DNA of 64,000 nt from JBFMFH01 sp040752275 (GCA_040752275.1 JBFMFH010000111.1:1-64000); one strand, 5' to 3'. Numbered from the stretch's first letter, positions 1 to 8,719 are shown. Notes: a model not told the origin generated them from the sequence alone. Numbers and translations are program-made.

Positions 1-114
1 AGGCCCAAGAACGTGACCACGGCTGAGGGCCTTCCGCCGCGGCGGGCGCCCGTCCGGCGCCACCCGCTCGGGATCACCGTCCTGTCCACTCCGGCCGCAG
101 GCCGCGGCCGGGCT

Positions 115-152
115 GGTCCCCGGTCCCCGATCCCCGGTCCCCGGTCCCCGGT
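115..152. repeat. GGTCCCC heptamer array
   Basis: Five consecutive 7-bp units (GGTCCCC, one variant GATCCCC) followed by a partial unit. The array stops right against the stop codon of the CsgG-like gene. It is the GGGGACC relative of the GGGATTC arrays found elsewhere in the first 17 kb. Confidence 0.9.
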
Positions 153-854
153 CTACTGCAGTCGTGTCTTCGCGGCGATTAGCTTGTCCGCCACCTGTCT
201 CACCGCAGCCTCGGTGGCCTCGCCGAGCACCGTCTGGCGGTAGTCGGACGACCCCATGTTGATGCCGCCGCCACCACCCGCTCCGCCGCCCCCGCCTCCG
301 CCGAGGAGCAGGCCGCTGCGCTGCGACACGCCCTCGCCCTTGGCGCTCGCCATGATCTCGCCCGTCGAGGTGTCGATGATCCGAGCCGTGATGGCGACTT
401 GGCCCTTGCCCTTCTCGGTTCCGATCCGGCCCACTCCGAACTTGCCACCACCCCAGCCGCCGCCACCGATGCCGATGTTCCTCTTCTCGAGGCCGAACTT
501 GGTGATGGAGCCCACGATCAGGTACTTGACGCCCAGAGCCTTGCCGACCTGGGCCAGCGTCTTGGCCGACGGATCGGCACGTTCGCTGTTCGAGAAGTTC
601 TGCTCGGCCAGGATGGCGTCCAAACGCTTGCGCTCGATGAGCCGGTACGAGCCGTCTTCGAGCAGTGCATCGACGAGGAGATCCGAGATCCCGTTGCCGA
701 TGTCCCACGTGCCCTCCCACCACGGCTGGATCGTGCCGTAGTCGAAGTTGAGCACGGCCACCGTTGGCCTCGAGGTCTGCGCCAGGGCCGGGGCGGACCC
801 GGCAAGCACAGTGGCCACAGCCATCACGAGAAGAGCGATCGTCAGCTTGCGCAT
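153..854 (-). CDS. CsgG/HfaB-family secreted protein
   Basis: 233 aa. A signal peptide is clear (basic MRK, hydrophobic stretch, ALA-Q near residue 25), so the protein is exported. The following sequence has the CsgG-family pattern: VAVLNFDYG, then a segment ending LLVDALLEDGSYRLIERKRLD and LGVKYLIVGSITKFG. CsgG relatives form or assist outer-membrane secretion channels and assembly complexes. No lipobox Cys is visible, unlike true CsgG. Two glycine runs (about residues 128-139 and 184-198) are unusual and may be loops. A strong Shine-Dalgarno AAGGAGG lies 8 nt upstream. The gene is monocistronic and divergent from copA. Family call is firm; the substrate is unknown. Confidence 0.85.
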   Translation of the reverse strand: MRKLTIALLVMAVATVLAGSAPALAQTSRPTVAVLNFDYGTIQPWWEGTWDIGNGISDLLVDALLEDGSYRLIERKRLDAILAEQNFSNSERADPSAKTLAQVGKALGVKYLIVGSITKFGLEKRNIGIGGGGWGGGKFGVGRIGTEKGKGQVAITARIIDTSTGEIMASAKGEGVSQRSGLLLGGGGGGGAGGGGGINMGSSDYRQTVLGEATEAAVRQVADKLIAAKTRLQ

Positions 855-862
855 GCCATATG

Positions 863-869
863 CCTCCTT
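863..869 (-). promoter_or_regulatory. Shine-Dalgarno of the CsgG-like gene
   Basis: AAGGAGG on the minus strand, 8 nt before the ATG at 854. It is one of the few perfect ribosome-binding sites in the window and fixes the start. Confidence 0.85.
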
Positions 870-1032
870 GCGAAGCGCGGTCGGATCCGGGTGAGGCCCG
901 GGAGCGCGCCCAATCGAGGGAAACCCCCATCATGTTAGCCGATATTCAGGGGATACTCGCTGCACCCGCGGGCATGGGCCTGTGATTCGGGCCCGCCTGG
1001 GCCAAAGCAGGCAAGAGCCCTGGGGCCACAGG

Positions 1033-1038
1033 TACAAT
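1033..1038 (+). promoter_or_regulatory. Putative -10 box of copA, leaderless start
   Basis: TACAAT ends 6 nt before the ATG at 1045. Transcription would begin at or beside the start codon, giving a leaderless mRNA. No Shine-Dalgarno precedes this ATG and no clear -35 is seen. Confidence 0.5.
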
Positions 1039-1044
1039 CGGCTT

Positions 1045-3801
1045 ATGTTCCCAGACCAGCCCCCTCCGCAGAACGGGGCCCAGCCGCCGGTTGAGGCCGG
1101 GCCTTCAGACCCGGTGCGCGCCGGCGCGACGGGGTTCCCACACCCCGAATCCCGGTCCGTGTCTCTCCCCGTCACCGGCATGACCTGCGCCGCGTGCGCC
1201 GCCAACATCCAGCGCGCGCTGAATCGGCTGGACGGAGTCGCCGACGCCGGCGTGAACTTCGCCACGAACCGCGCCACTGTCACCTTCGACTCGTCCCTCC
1301 TCGACGTCCCCGCCATCGTCGAGGCCATCCGCGACGTCGGCTACGACGTCATCGAGACGCCACACCCGGACGTGAGCGTGCTCGATGAGCGCGCGACCTC
1401 CCCGAGTCCAGAATCCCGTCCCTCGACCACGCTCGGGACGGCCCTGAGCCCGTCGCGCCTCGGCCCTGCTCGGAGCGGCTCCGAGCTTGTCGGGGAGTCG
1501 AAGGGCCGCTTGCCGAATCCCGACAACGACCGTGCCCTCGACGACGCCGAGGCCGCCGTTCACGCCGCCGAGTACCGCGCCTTGCGCCGCAGGTTTCTGG
1601 CCGGCGCAATCCTCTCCCTCCCCGTCGTCATCATCGGCATGGCGCACCTGCACTTCCCCGGCGCCAACGTCGTGCAGCTCGCCCTCTCGGCGCCCGTGCT
1701 TTTCTGGTCCGGCTGGCAGTTCTACCGCGGCGCCTGGAAGAGCCTGAAGCATGCGACGGCGGACATGAACACCCTCGTCGCCGTCGGCACCGGCGCGGCG
1801 TTCTTCTATTCGCTGGTCGCCACCCTCGCGCCGCGCCTCGTCACCGCCGATCCTCATGTCGCCGCCGGGCACGCACCCGCCCCCGTCTACTACGAGACGG
1901 CGGTCGTCATTATCGTCCTCGTGCTCCTCGGCAGGCTGCTCGAGTCCCGTGCGCGCGGCCGGACGTCCGAGGCCATCAAGCGCCTGATCGGCTTGCAGCC
2001 CCGCACGGCGCGCATCGTGCGCGACGGGGTCGAGATGGAGATGCCCACGCGTGAGGTGCTCACCGGAGACATCGTCATCGTCCGGCCAGGCGAGCGCCTT
2101 CCAGTGGACGGCGAGGTCCTGGAAGGCGCATCGGCCGTCGACGAATCGATGCTGACGGGCGAGTCGTTGCCGGTCGACAAGTCACCCGGTTCGCCGGTCT
2201 TCGGCGCGACGATGAATACCACGGGGAGCTTTCGGTTCCGTGCCACGCGGGTCGGAGTCGAGACCGCGTTGCAGCAAATCATCCGTCTCGTCCGCGAGGC
2301 TCAGTCCAGGCGCGCCCCCATCGCGAGGCTGGCGGATGTCATCTCGGCGTGGTTCACGCCGGCGGTCATCTCGATTGCGCTCGTGACCTTCGCGGCGTGG
2401 TACTGGCTCGGGCCGGTCGAATCCCGGCTGACGATGGCACTCGTCAGCTCGGTGGCTGTGCTCATCATCGCGTGCCCGTGTGCGATGGGCCTTGCCACGC
2501 CGACGGCCATCCTCGTCGGCACCGGCAAGGGCGCCGAGCTCGGCGTCCTCATCCGCGGCGGCGACATCCTCGAACGCGCGGGCTCGCTCAACACGATCGT
2601 CCTCGACAAGACCGGCACCATCACGACGGGGACGCCTGAGGTCACAGACTGCATTACTGTCGGGATTCGGGATTCCCGACTTCGCCAGACGGTCTGCCGC
2701 GGGGCTTCGTCGAGGCAAGCGGGATTCGGGATTCGGGCTGACGAGGCAAGTGCCGCTCCTGGTCTGGCGGGCGTTCCGGTGGAGGCCGCGTCGCCGGGCC
2801 CGGTTCGCGCCGCCGCGCGCGATCAGTGCGCGACGCCCCCGAATCCCGAATCCCGAATCTCGAATCCCGAATCCCGAATCCCGAATCCCGGCGCGGATCT
2901 CCTAGCTCTTGCCGCTTCCGCCGAGCAGGATTCCGAGCATCCGCTGGCCCGGGCCATCGTGCGCGCCGCGAAGGAACGCGGGATCGAGCTTTCCCCGCCA
3001 TCCGAGTTCCAGGCACTGCCCGGCCGCGGCATACGGGCGATCGTCGACGGCGAGACCATCGTGATCGGCAACGAGAGCCTGATGGGGGACATCGGTGCTG
3101 ACATCTCTCCTCTGGCGGGTGCGACCGCCCGACTGGCCTTGGATGGGAAGACGGTCATGTATGTGGCCAGGTTCGGTGTTAGTCCCCCGAATCCCGAATC
3201 CCCAATCCCGAATCCCGTCTGTGTGGGTGCCCTCGCTCTCGCCGACACTCCCCGTCCCGAGTCCGCTCGTGCGATTGCGCGTCTGGCAGCCATGGGTCTG
3301 GACGTCGTGATGCTGACCGGCGACAACCGCCCCACCGCCGAGTCCATCGCCCGCCAGGTCGCGCCGAACGGCGAGATTGCATGGGTCGTCGCGGGTGTGC
3401 TGCCGGACAGGAAGGCCGACGAGGTGAAAGCACTGCAGCAGGAGGGCCGCGTGGTGGCCATGGTGGGAGACGGCATCAACGACGCGCCGGCGCTGGCGCA
3501 GGCCGACGTCGGGATCGCGATGGGCTCTGGCACCGACGTTGCTCTCGAAGCGGCGGATATCGCGTTGATGCGCGCCGATCTCAACGGCGTTGCCGATGCG
3601 ATCCTGCTCTCGCGCCGGACGATGAGGGTCATCCGCCAGAACTTGTTCTGGGCGTTCTTCTACAATGTGCTCGGCATCCCGCTCGCCTCCGGCGTGTTCT
3701 ATCCGTGGACCGGCTGGCTCCTCAGCCCGATGATTGCCGCCGCCGCCATGTCCTTCTCGAGCGTGTCGGTCGTGACGAACAGTCTGCGGTTGAGACGGTA
3801 G
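1045..3801 (+). CDS. copA: Copper-exporting P1B-type ATPase
   Basis: 918 aa from ATG 1045; a GTG at 982 in the same frame is possible but would run through the TACAAT box. An N-terminal heavy-metal domain has GMTCAAC (Cys48, Cys51). Transmembrane helices, the TGES actuator loop, the CPC ion motif (Cys477-Cys479), the phosphorylated Asp521 in DKTGT, the HP motif (SEHPLARA) and GDGINDAPAL near residue 810 follow in the usual order. It pumps Cu(I) out across the inner membrane. The protein is longer than typical CopA (about 750-830 aa) because of three repeat-derived insertions: residues about 121-157 between HMA domain and membrane part, and about 538-617 and 712-726 in the nucleotide-binding domain. 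Cu(I) specificity is inferred from CPC plus the HMA motif. Confidence 0.96.
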   Translation: MFPDQPPPQNGAQPPVEAGPSDPVRAGATGFPHPESRSVSLPVTGMTCAACAANIQRALNRLDGVADAGVNFATNRATVTFDSSLLDVPAIVEAIRDVGYDVIETPHPDVSVLDERATSPSPESRPSTTLGTALSPSRLGPARSGSELVGESKGRLPNPDNDRALDDAEAAVHAAEYRALRRRFLAGAILSLPVVIIGMAHLHFPGANVVQLALSAPVLFWSGWQFYRGAWKSLKHATADMNTLVAVGTGAAFFYSLVATLAPRLVTADPHVAAGHAPAPVYYETAVVIIVLVLLGRLLESRARGRTSEAIKRLIGLQPRTARIVRDGVEMEMPTREVLTGDIVIVRPGERLPVDGEVLEGASAVDESMLTGESLPVDKSPGSPVFGATMNTTGSFRFRATRVGVETALQQIIRLVREAQSRRAPIARLADVISAWFTPAVISIALVTFAAWYWLGPVESRLTMALVSSVAVLIIACPCAMGLATPTAILVGTGKGAELGVLIRGGDILERAGSLNTIVLDKTGTITTGTPEVTDCITVGIRDSRLRQTVCRGASSRQAGFGIRADEASAAPGLAGVPVEAASPGPVRAAARDQCATPPNPESRISNPESRIPNPGADLLALAASAEQDSEHPLARAIVRAAKERGIELSPPSEFQALPGRGIRAIVDGETIVIGNESLMGDIGADISPLAGATARLALDGKTVMYVARFGVSPPNPESPIPNPVCVGALALADTPRPESARAIARLAAMGLDVVMLTGDNRPTAESIARQVAPNGEIAWVVAGVLPDRKADEVKALQQEGRVVAMVGDGINDAPALAQADVGIAMGSGTDVALEAADIALMRADLNGVADAILLSRRTMRVIRQNLFWAFFYNVLGIPLASGVFYPWTGWLLSPMIAAAAMSFSSVSVVTNSLRLRR
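1423..1500. repeat. REP-like inverted-repeat element inside copA
   Basis: A GC-rich segment with the perfect inverted repeat CTCGGAG-CGG-CTCCGAG (1469-1485) plus flanking GTCGAGGG/GTCGAAGGG-type ends. It falls in the linker between the metal-binding domain and the first membrane helices of CopA and stays in frame. Confidence 0.6.
2841..2889. repeat. GAATCCC heptamer array (7 units) inside copA
   Basis: Seven tandem 7-bp units, six GAATCCC and one GAATCTC. They are translated as a repeating NPESRIP peptide in the CopA nucleotide-binding domain. Related partial copies (GGGATTC orientation) lie at about 2663-2678 and 2722-2738, so the whole 2656-2895 stretch looks inserted. Confidence 0.95.
3189..3216. 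repeat. GAATCCC heptamer array (4 units) inside copA
   Basis: Four tandem units (one is CAATCCC), read as NPESPIPNP in CopA shortly before the hinge that leads to the DTPRPES helix. Confidence 0.93.
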
Positions 3802-3830
3802 GGCGGGTTCCTCCTCGTGGCGGAGGACGG

Positions 3831-4604
3831 TTACAGGCCGAACGCGCGCTTGAGGCGATCGACGACGCGCGATTGGGCAGGGGTCTCGCCGGACCGGTCG
3901 GCTTCCTCCAACCTGTCGAGCGCTTCACGCACCGACCGCACGACGGCAACGTTGAGCTTTCCGGCTCCGGCCGCAATGCGTTCGAATGATGCATCGTCTC
4001 GCCACACCAGGATCGGCCACGTCTGCGAGTCGGTCGCCACATCCACACAGTTCTCGAGCCGGTCGTCGACGTGCGCATCGAGCGTGAGCGCTGCCGCGAT
4101 GCGGCCGCGAGAGCCCTGGGTCGTGAAGACGCTCGGCAGATTGTAGCCGTGCCGGCGCAGCCAGCGCTGCGATTGAATCTGGGCGGTGTGGCCCGAGGTC
4201 GATGGCCGCTGCGTGACGAACAGCACGTCCCACCGCAGCTCCTGGGCGAGCTTCTGCAACCGCGACACCGAGCCTGGCTCGTGTTCCGCGAGCGACTCCC
4301 AGAAGTTCGTCGTCTCACGCACGACCTGCCACAGCCGGACCTGCTGCCGCGCCGTGAGGCTGGCGATGATCGCCGCGCTGCCCGGCGGAGCAGCGGCGGC
4401 GTCTGGATCGGGGACCGGGGACCAGGGACCAGGAACCGCTGCGCCAGACTCCTGAACAGCGTCGGTCTTGCTCCCAACCGAGCCCGTCGCTGCGCCCCGA
4501 TCTCTCGTCCCCGCCTTCCTCCCGAACTCGCGCTCGGCTATGCGAGCCAAGGCCGAGTCCATGTCCGCCAGCACGCCATCGAGGTCGAATGAGATGCGCA
4601 TCAT
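3831..4604 (-). CDS. HAD-like hydrolase
   Basis: 257 aa from ATG 4604 (ATG 4601 equally possible). Upstream is only a heptamer repeat, so the longer reading frame to 4817 is rejected. The N-terminus carries the HAD nucleophile motif DLDGVLADMD (Asp9, Asp11 counting from 4604). A later VTQRPS block fits motif II, and HVDDRLENCVD resembles the acidic motif III/IV. It probably dephosphorylates a small metabolite in the cytoplasm; the substrate is unknown. Residues about 32-70 (from 4395-4510) are an in-frame low-complexity insertion containing GGGACC-type repeats. There is no Shine-Dalgarno. It is convergent with copA (29 bp between stops) and divergent from the histidine kinase gene. Confidence 0.8.
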   Translation of the reverse strand: MMRISFDLDGVLADMDSALARIAEREFGRKAGTRDRGAATGSVGSKTDAVQESGAAVPGPWSPVPDPDAAAAPPGSAAIIASLTARQQVRLWQVVRETTNFWESLAEHEPGSVSRLQKLAQELRWDVLFVTQRPSTSGHTAQIQSQRWLRRHGYNLPSVFTTQGSRGRIAAALTLDAHVDDRLENCVDVATDSQTWPILVWRDDASFERIAAGAGKLNVAVVRSVREALDRLEEADRSGETPAQSRVVDRLKRAFGL

Positions 4605-4606
4605 TC

Positions 4607-4634
4607 GGGAGTCGGGAGTCGGGATTCGGGATTC
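4607..4634. repeat. GGGAGTC/GGGATTC heptamer array
   Basis: Four tandem units immediately upstream of the HAD gene start codon, occupying its 5-prime leader. Confidence 0.93.
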
Positions 4635-4713
4635 GGGGTGTCCACGGCGACGCGTGTTCCTTGTGTCAACGACCCATCTCGCATTATAGCTGCCGGAGGT
4701 GGCCAGCTTGTGC

Positions 4714-4775
4714 TCCCGGATCCCGGACCCCCGAGCCCCGAGCCCGGATTCCGACTCCCGACTCCCGAATCCCGG
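4714..4775. repeat. Degenerate GGGATTC-family heptamer array
   Basis: About nine degenerate 7-bp units (CCCGGAT, CCCGAGC, CCCGACT, CCCGAAT). It ends 2 bp before the putative -10 box of the kinase gene, so the array fills the -35 region of that promoter. Confidence 0.8.
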
Positions 4776-4777
4776 AG

Positions 4778-4783
4778 TATGAT
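4778..4783 (+). promoter_or_regulatory. Putative -10 box of kinase gene, leaderless start
   Basis: TATGAT ends 6 nt before the GTG at 4790, the same geometry as at copA. No Shine-Dalgarno is present. Confidence 0.45.
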
Positions 4784-4789
4784 CCCTCC

Positions 4790-6313
4790 GTGATCTCCCG
4801 GGCCGAGGCGTTTGCACGGCTGTTCGACTCCGTTCACGAAGGCGTCTACATCGGCCTGCTCGACGCCCGGCGCAACACGACGCTTGCCGCCAACCCGTAC
4901 ATCCGTCTGATCTTCGGCTACCCGGCCGAAACCCCCGAGGATCAGTTGCGTCCGTTTGGTCCCGATCGGTTCACCGACGAGGGGGCGCGTTCCGTCTTCA
5001 TCGATCGCCTCGCGCGCGACGGGTCCGTCACCAACTATCTGCTCCGCCTGCGGCGGGCCGATGGGAATCCGGTCTGGGTCGAGATCACCGCCCGCGCCAT
5101 CGTGCTCGATGCGGAAGAGGCCATCCGCATCGAGGCACTCGTCCGCGACGTCAGCGATCGGAAGCGGCTCGAGGACCAGTCCCGCGATCTGCAGCATCAG
5201 CTCTTGCAGGCCGAGAAGATGGCCGCGCTCGGCACGACCATCTCCGGCGTCGCGCACGAGCTGAACAACCCGCTCGCGACCATCCTCACGTGGTCCGAGC
5301 GTCTCGCCCAGCGCGATCTCGATCCGCAGCTGCGGAAGGGCATTGACACGATTCTGCACGAAGCCGAGCGCTCAGCTCGTATCGTCCGCAACCTGCTGAC
5401 GTTTGCGCGTAAGCGCCACACGACGCGGACGATGGTGGATGTCAATCAGGTCCTGCGCGAGACGCTGTCGCTCCGCGCGTACGAGCAGCGCGTGACGAAC
5501 ATCGAGGTCATCGACGCCCTCGCCGCCGGATTGCCGCCCGTCTTCGCGGACCCGCATCAGATCCAGCAGGTCCTGCTGAATCTCATCATCAATGCCGAGC
5601 AGGCCATGCTCGGGGCCCATGGACGCGGGCTCCTCGTCGTGCGCACCTGGCAGGACCCCGAGCGCGAGTCCGTTGTCCTCGAGGTGAACGACGATGGTCC
5701 TGGCGTGCCGGAAGACGTGCAGAAGAAGATCTTCGATCCCTTCTTCACGACGAAGGAGGTGGGCAAGGGCACCGGCCTCGGCCTGACCGTGGCGTATGCC
5801 ATCGTCTCCGAGCATGGCGGGCGGCTGTGGCTGGATTCCTCGCCCGGGAGGGGCGCCTCGTTCTATATCGAGATGCCGGCGACGGGCGGTAAGCTGAAGC
5901 CGGCCGCGGTTCCCCTGGCACCAGACGTGGTGGTGCCGCGGCTCGACGGACAGGCCGTGCTGATTGTCGAAGATGAGAACTCGCTAGCTTCGGCGATGGC
6001 CGAATCGTTCGAGGACGCCGGGTTCTTCGTGGACCGGGCTGGCGACGGCGAAGAGGCGCTTCGCCGGCTCGAGAGCGGGCAGTTCGACGTCATCATCAGC
6101 GATCTCAAGATGCCCCACATGGACGGCATTCAGTTCTTCGAGGCGTTGGGTGAGTCGTATCCCGAGATGACGTCGCGGATTGTGTTCGTGACGGGCGATG
6201 TGGTCGGCACCGACGCCGAGCGGTTTCTCGTCGAAAGCGGCTGCCACTGGCTGGCCAAGCCCTTCCGCCTTGCCGACCTCCTCAAGGTCGCCCGCGACGT
6301 GGCCGCGCGCTGA
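4790..6313 (+). CDS. Hybrid sensor histidine kinase (PAS-HisKA-HATPase-REC)
   Basis: 507 aa from GTG 4790. There are no membrane segments, so it is a cytoplasmic sensor. A PAS domain covers about residues 5-125, ending VRDVSDRKRLE. The dimerisation domain has the H-box GVAHELNNPLATI with phospho-acceptor His156. The ATPase domain has the N-box (NLIINAEQAM), DDGPGVP and GKGTGLGLTVAY. A C-terminal receiver (about 385-505) has LIVEDEN and the phospho-acceptor Asp438 in ISDLKMPHMDG. It forms a two-component pair with the NtrC-type regulator 83 bp downstream, and the internal receiver may act as a phosphate sink or relay. The start was chosen because everything upstream in frame is repeat-derived. 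Confidence 0.93.
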   Translation: MISRAEAFARLFDSVHEGVYIGLLDARRNTTLAANPYIRLIFGYPAETPEDQLRPFGPDRFTDEGARSVFIDRLARDGSVTNYLLRLRRADGNPVWVEITARAIVLDAEEAIRIEALVRDVSDRKRLEDQSRDLQHQLLQAEKMAALGTTISGVAHELNNPLATILTWSERLAQRDLDPQLRKGIDTILHEAERSARIVRNLLTFARKRHTTRTMVDVNQVLRETLSLRAYEQRVTNIEVIDALAAGLPPVFADPHQIQQVLLNLIINAEQAMLGAHGRGLLVVRTWQDPERESVVLEVNDDGPGVPEDVQKKIFDPFFTTKEVGKGTGLGLTVAYAIVSEHGGRLWLDSSPGRGASFYIEMPATGGKLKPAAVPLAPDVVVPRLDGQAVLIVEDENSLASAMAESFEDAGFFVDRAGDGEEALRRLESGQFDVIISDLKMPHMDGIQFFEALGESYPEMTSRIVFVTGDVVGTDAERFLVESGCHWLAKPFRLADLLKVARDVAAR

Positions 6314-6396
6314 ACTCCCCGTCGGACTGAACTCGCTCCGGGATTCCGGGGCACGTTTGACGTCCGCCGCTACCTGCGTCAAGATTCCGACACCCG

Positions 6397-7845
6397 ATGT
6401 CCCAGAAGCACCTCCTCCTCGTCGAAGACGAAGCCGCCCTCAGGGAAGCCATCGCTGAGCGGCTCACCGACCGAGGATTCGAGGTCGCGCAGGCGGGCTC
6501 CGGCGAGGACGCTCTGGCCAGGCTCGCCGGCTTCGCGTTCGACGTCGTCGTCACCGACCTGCGCCTCGGCGGCGAGGTTGACGGTTCCCGGGTTCTCGAC
6601 GAGGCACGGGCCCTCTACCCCGACATCATCGGCATCGTCGTCACCGGCTACGGTACGGTTAAGGACGCGGTCGAGGCCATCAAGCGCGGCGCCACCGACT
6701 TCATCCAGAAGCCGTTCCAGTTCGAGGAGTTGGCGCACGTCATCGACACCGGTCTCGAGCAGCGGCGGCTGCGGGCCGAGAATCTGTATCTGCGCCGGCA
6801 GCTCGAGGAGCGGTATCGTTTCGAGGGCATCATCGGCAAGAGCCGCGTCATGCGGTCGCTGTTCGAACTGCTCGAGACCGTGGCCGCCACCGCGAGCACG
6901 ATTCTGGTCACGGGCGAGACTGGTACCGGCAAGGAGCTCGTGGCCCGCGCCATTCACCACAACAGCCCGCGTCGCGCGCACCATTTTGTCGCTATCAACT
7001 GCGGCGCTATTCCCGAGACGCTCTTGGAGGCCGAGCTTTTCGGTCATGTGCGGGGCGCGTTCACCGGGGCCGTCACCACCCGCGCCGGGCGGTTCGAAGA
7101 GGCGAATCGAGGAACGCTGTTCCTGGACGAGGTCGGCACCATGACGCCGGCCCTGCAGATGAAACTCCTGCGCGTATTGCAGACGCGCGAAGTGCAGCGC
7201 TTGGGTGACACGGGCACCGTCAGGGTGGACGTGCGGATCATTGCCGCGACGAACATTGATCTGGGCAGGATGGTGGCCGAGGGCGGCTTCCGCGAGGACT
7301 TGTACTATCGCTTGAACGTCATCCCCGTTCACATGCCCGCACTGCGCGAACGCAAGGAGGACGTTCCACTTCTGGTCCAGCACTTCCTGGATAAGTTCGC
7401 CGGACGCCTCGAGGAAGAGGCCGCGGCACGTGGCCGCGCGGCCTCCCCGACTTCGAGCCCGCGCCAACGGAGCTTGCAAGGAGACGGGAGTCCGGCGGTG
7501 TCACAGGACGCCATGCGGCACCTGATGGCCCACGCCTGGCCTGGTAACGTGCGTGAGCTCGAAAACGCCATCGAGCGTGCCGTCGCCATGACCGGCGGCC
7601 GCCGGATGATCGACGTGCGCGACCTGCCGCCTGCCATCCAGGCTGCCGGTGCGTCCATCGCGCCCGTTGATGCGCCCATTCCCGAAGAGGGGTTCGACCT
7701 TCCGGGCTATATCGACCGCCTCGAGCGCGACGTCATTGCCCGCGCCCTTGCGAAGACCGGCGGTAACAAGGGCGCCGCCGCCAAGCTCCTAAGCCTCAAG
7801 CGCACAACCCTCGTCGAGAAGCTCAAGCGCTTCGACCGCCGATAG
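6397..7845 (+). CDS. NtrC-family sigma-54-dependent response regulator
   Basis: 482 aa. The receiver domain (1-120) has Asp54 in VTDLRL. The central AAA+ domain is complete: Walker A GETGTGKE (173-180), the sigma-54 contact loop GAFTGA (220-225), Walker B GTLFLDEVG, and arginine-finger region REDLYYRLNV. The C-terminus is a Fis-type helix-turn-helix (about 435-480, GGNKGAAAKLLSLKRTTLVEKL). It should activate sigma-54 promoters after phosphorylation by the upstream kinase. An inserted Ser/Pro-rich stretch (about residues 346-367) separates the AAA+ lid from the GNVRELENAIERAV block. It is the only activator in the window with all motifs intact, so it is a candidate for the sigma-54 promoter at 9964-9978. 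Confidence 0.95.
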   Translation: MSQKHLLLVEDEAALREAIAERLTDRGFEVAQAGSGEDALARLAGFAFDVVVTDLRLGGEVDGSRVLDEARALYPDIIGIVVTGYGTVKDAVEAIKRGATDFIQKPFQFEELAHVIDTGLEQRRLRAENLYLRRQLEERYRFEGIIGKSRVMRSLFELLETVAATASTILVTGETGTGKELVARAIHHNSPRRAHHFVAINCGAIPETLLEAELFGHVRGAFTGAVTTRAGRFEEANRGTLFLDEVGTMTPALQMKLLRVLQTREVQRLGDTGTVRVDVRIIAATNIDLGRMVAEGGFREDLYYRLNVIPVHMPALRERKEDVPLLVQHFLDKFAGRLEEEAAARGRAASPTSSPRQRSLQGDGSPAVSQDAMRHLMAHAWPGNVRELENAIERAVAMTGGRRMIDVRDLPPAIQAAGASIAPVDAPIPEEGFDLPGYIDRLERDVIARALAKTGGNKGAAAKLLSLKRTTLVEKLKRFDRR

Positions 7846-8100
7846 AGCGATTCGGTCCCGCAAGTTCCGCCCCGTCTCGCAGAGAAGGTCCGCGTATCTC
7901 CGCCGTCTCGTCTCGCTCAGGGGAGAGGCTGCCAGCAACCCGACGGCCCGGTGCGCTGGCCCGCCGATCCGTGCCAGTTCGCGAGTTCCGGCTGTGATTG
8001 GCTGAATCGTTGTGAGCGTCAGGCAGAGAGTTCCCGATCGGGAATCAGACAACCGCTGACATCGAGCGTGGGCGGTGGGCGCCACGCGGTGCCGGGCGTG
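7846..8100. other. Intergenic region between convergent ntrC-type and nusG-like genes
   Basis: 255 bp with no credible gene. It holds a perfect 14-bp palindrome TTCCCGATCGGGAA (8031-8044) and a GCCAGC...GCTGGC stem near 7930-7958. The 12-mer ACAACCGCTGAC (8049-8060) recurs at 9939-9950. It may contain the transcription ends of both flanking genes. Confidence 0.6.
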
Positions 8101-8604
8101 TCAGTAGGCCCGAACGTCCGCGGCGTCGAACACGACGGCGACCGCCCGGTTGATCATCGTGATCGACAAGACGAGCTTCGTCTGTGGCCCCTTCCGGATC
8201 AGGCGCCCGACCACGCCCTTGAGCGGTCCGTAGATGACTTCCACCAAGTCCCCCTCCTTGAGGAACGGGCAGGGGTCGAACCGCAACTCCGTCGACACGA
8301 GACGCTGGATGGCCTCGATTTCTTCGGTAGGGATGGGCGCCGGTACGCCGTCGAACATGATGATCGACGCCACGCCCACGCACTTGAGGATGGGCAGCGT
8401 TTCGCGCGGATCGAAGCGCGCGAAGCAGTAGCCCGGGAAGAGCGGCCAGTCGATTTCCTTGCGGCGGTCCTTCCAGCGGCTGATGCGCCGGACCGTGGGC
8501 AGAAAGGTCTCGATGTCCTTGCGGATGAGTTGATCGACCACGGCCTTCTCGGCGCGCGATCGTGTCCAGATGGCGTACCAGGGCGCGTCGCTCACGCTCC
8601 CCAT
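8101..8604 (-). CDS. NusG-like (UpxY/RfaH-type) transcription antiterminator
   Basis: 167 aa. The N-terminal NGN domain is recognisable (WYAIWTRSRAEKAVVDQL, then PLFPGYCFARFD). A C-terminal KOW segment follows (EGDLVEVIYGPLKGVVGRLIRKG, about 113-136). The ending LVLSITMINRAVAVVFDAADV is typical of specialised NusG paralogues that serve polysaccharide operons rather than of housekeeping NusG, which sits beside secE and rplK. It would bind RNA polymerase and suppress termination or polarity. It lies 15 kb from the 40-kb glycan operon; acting on it in trans is inference. Confidence 0.85.
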   Translation of the reverse strand: MGSVSDAPWYAIWTRSRAEKAVVDQLIRKDIETFLPTVRRISRWKDRRKEIDWPLFPGYCFARFDPRETLPILKCVGVASIIMFDGVPAPIPTEEIEAIQRLVSTELRFDPCPFLKEGDLVEVIYGPLKGVVGRLIRKGPQTKLVLSITMINRAVAVVFDAADVRAY

Positions 8605-8719
8605 GATACTCGCCTCTGGGGCCGCGGGGGTTCACGCGGCAGCGAGGTCGGCGAAGCGGGGGATCAGGGCGCGACGCCCCCGAGTCCGCCGCTCGCCCCT
8701 GCTTGGCGCGGCCGTGAGT

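Noticed and set aside
2841..2889. CRISPR-like or telomere-like array
   Set aside because: Units are 7 bp and contiguous without spacers, and they are translated. It is a microsatellite, not CRISPR.
4589..4789. N-terminal extension of the hybrid kinase to 4589
   Set aside because: The extra 67 codons are heptamer repeats and run over the HAD gene start and the TATGAT box.
7900..7980. Possible SAM-type riboswitch (GAGAGG, GCAACC and GGTGC words)
   Set aside because: The words are in the wrong order for the SAM core, and there is no plus-strand gene downstream. A covariance-model search would settle it.
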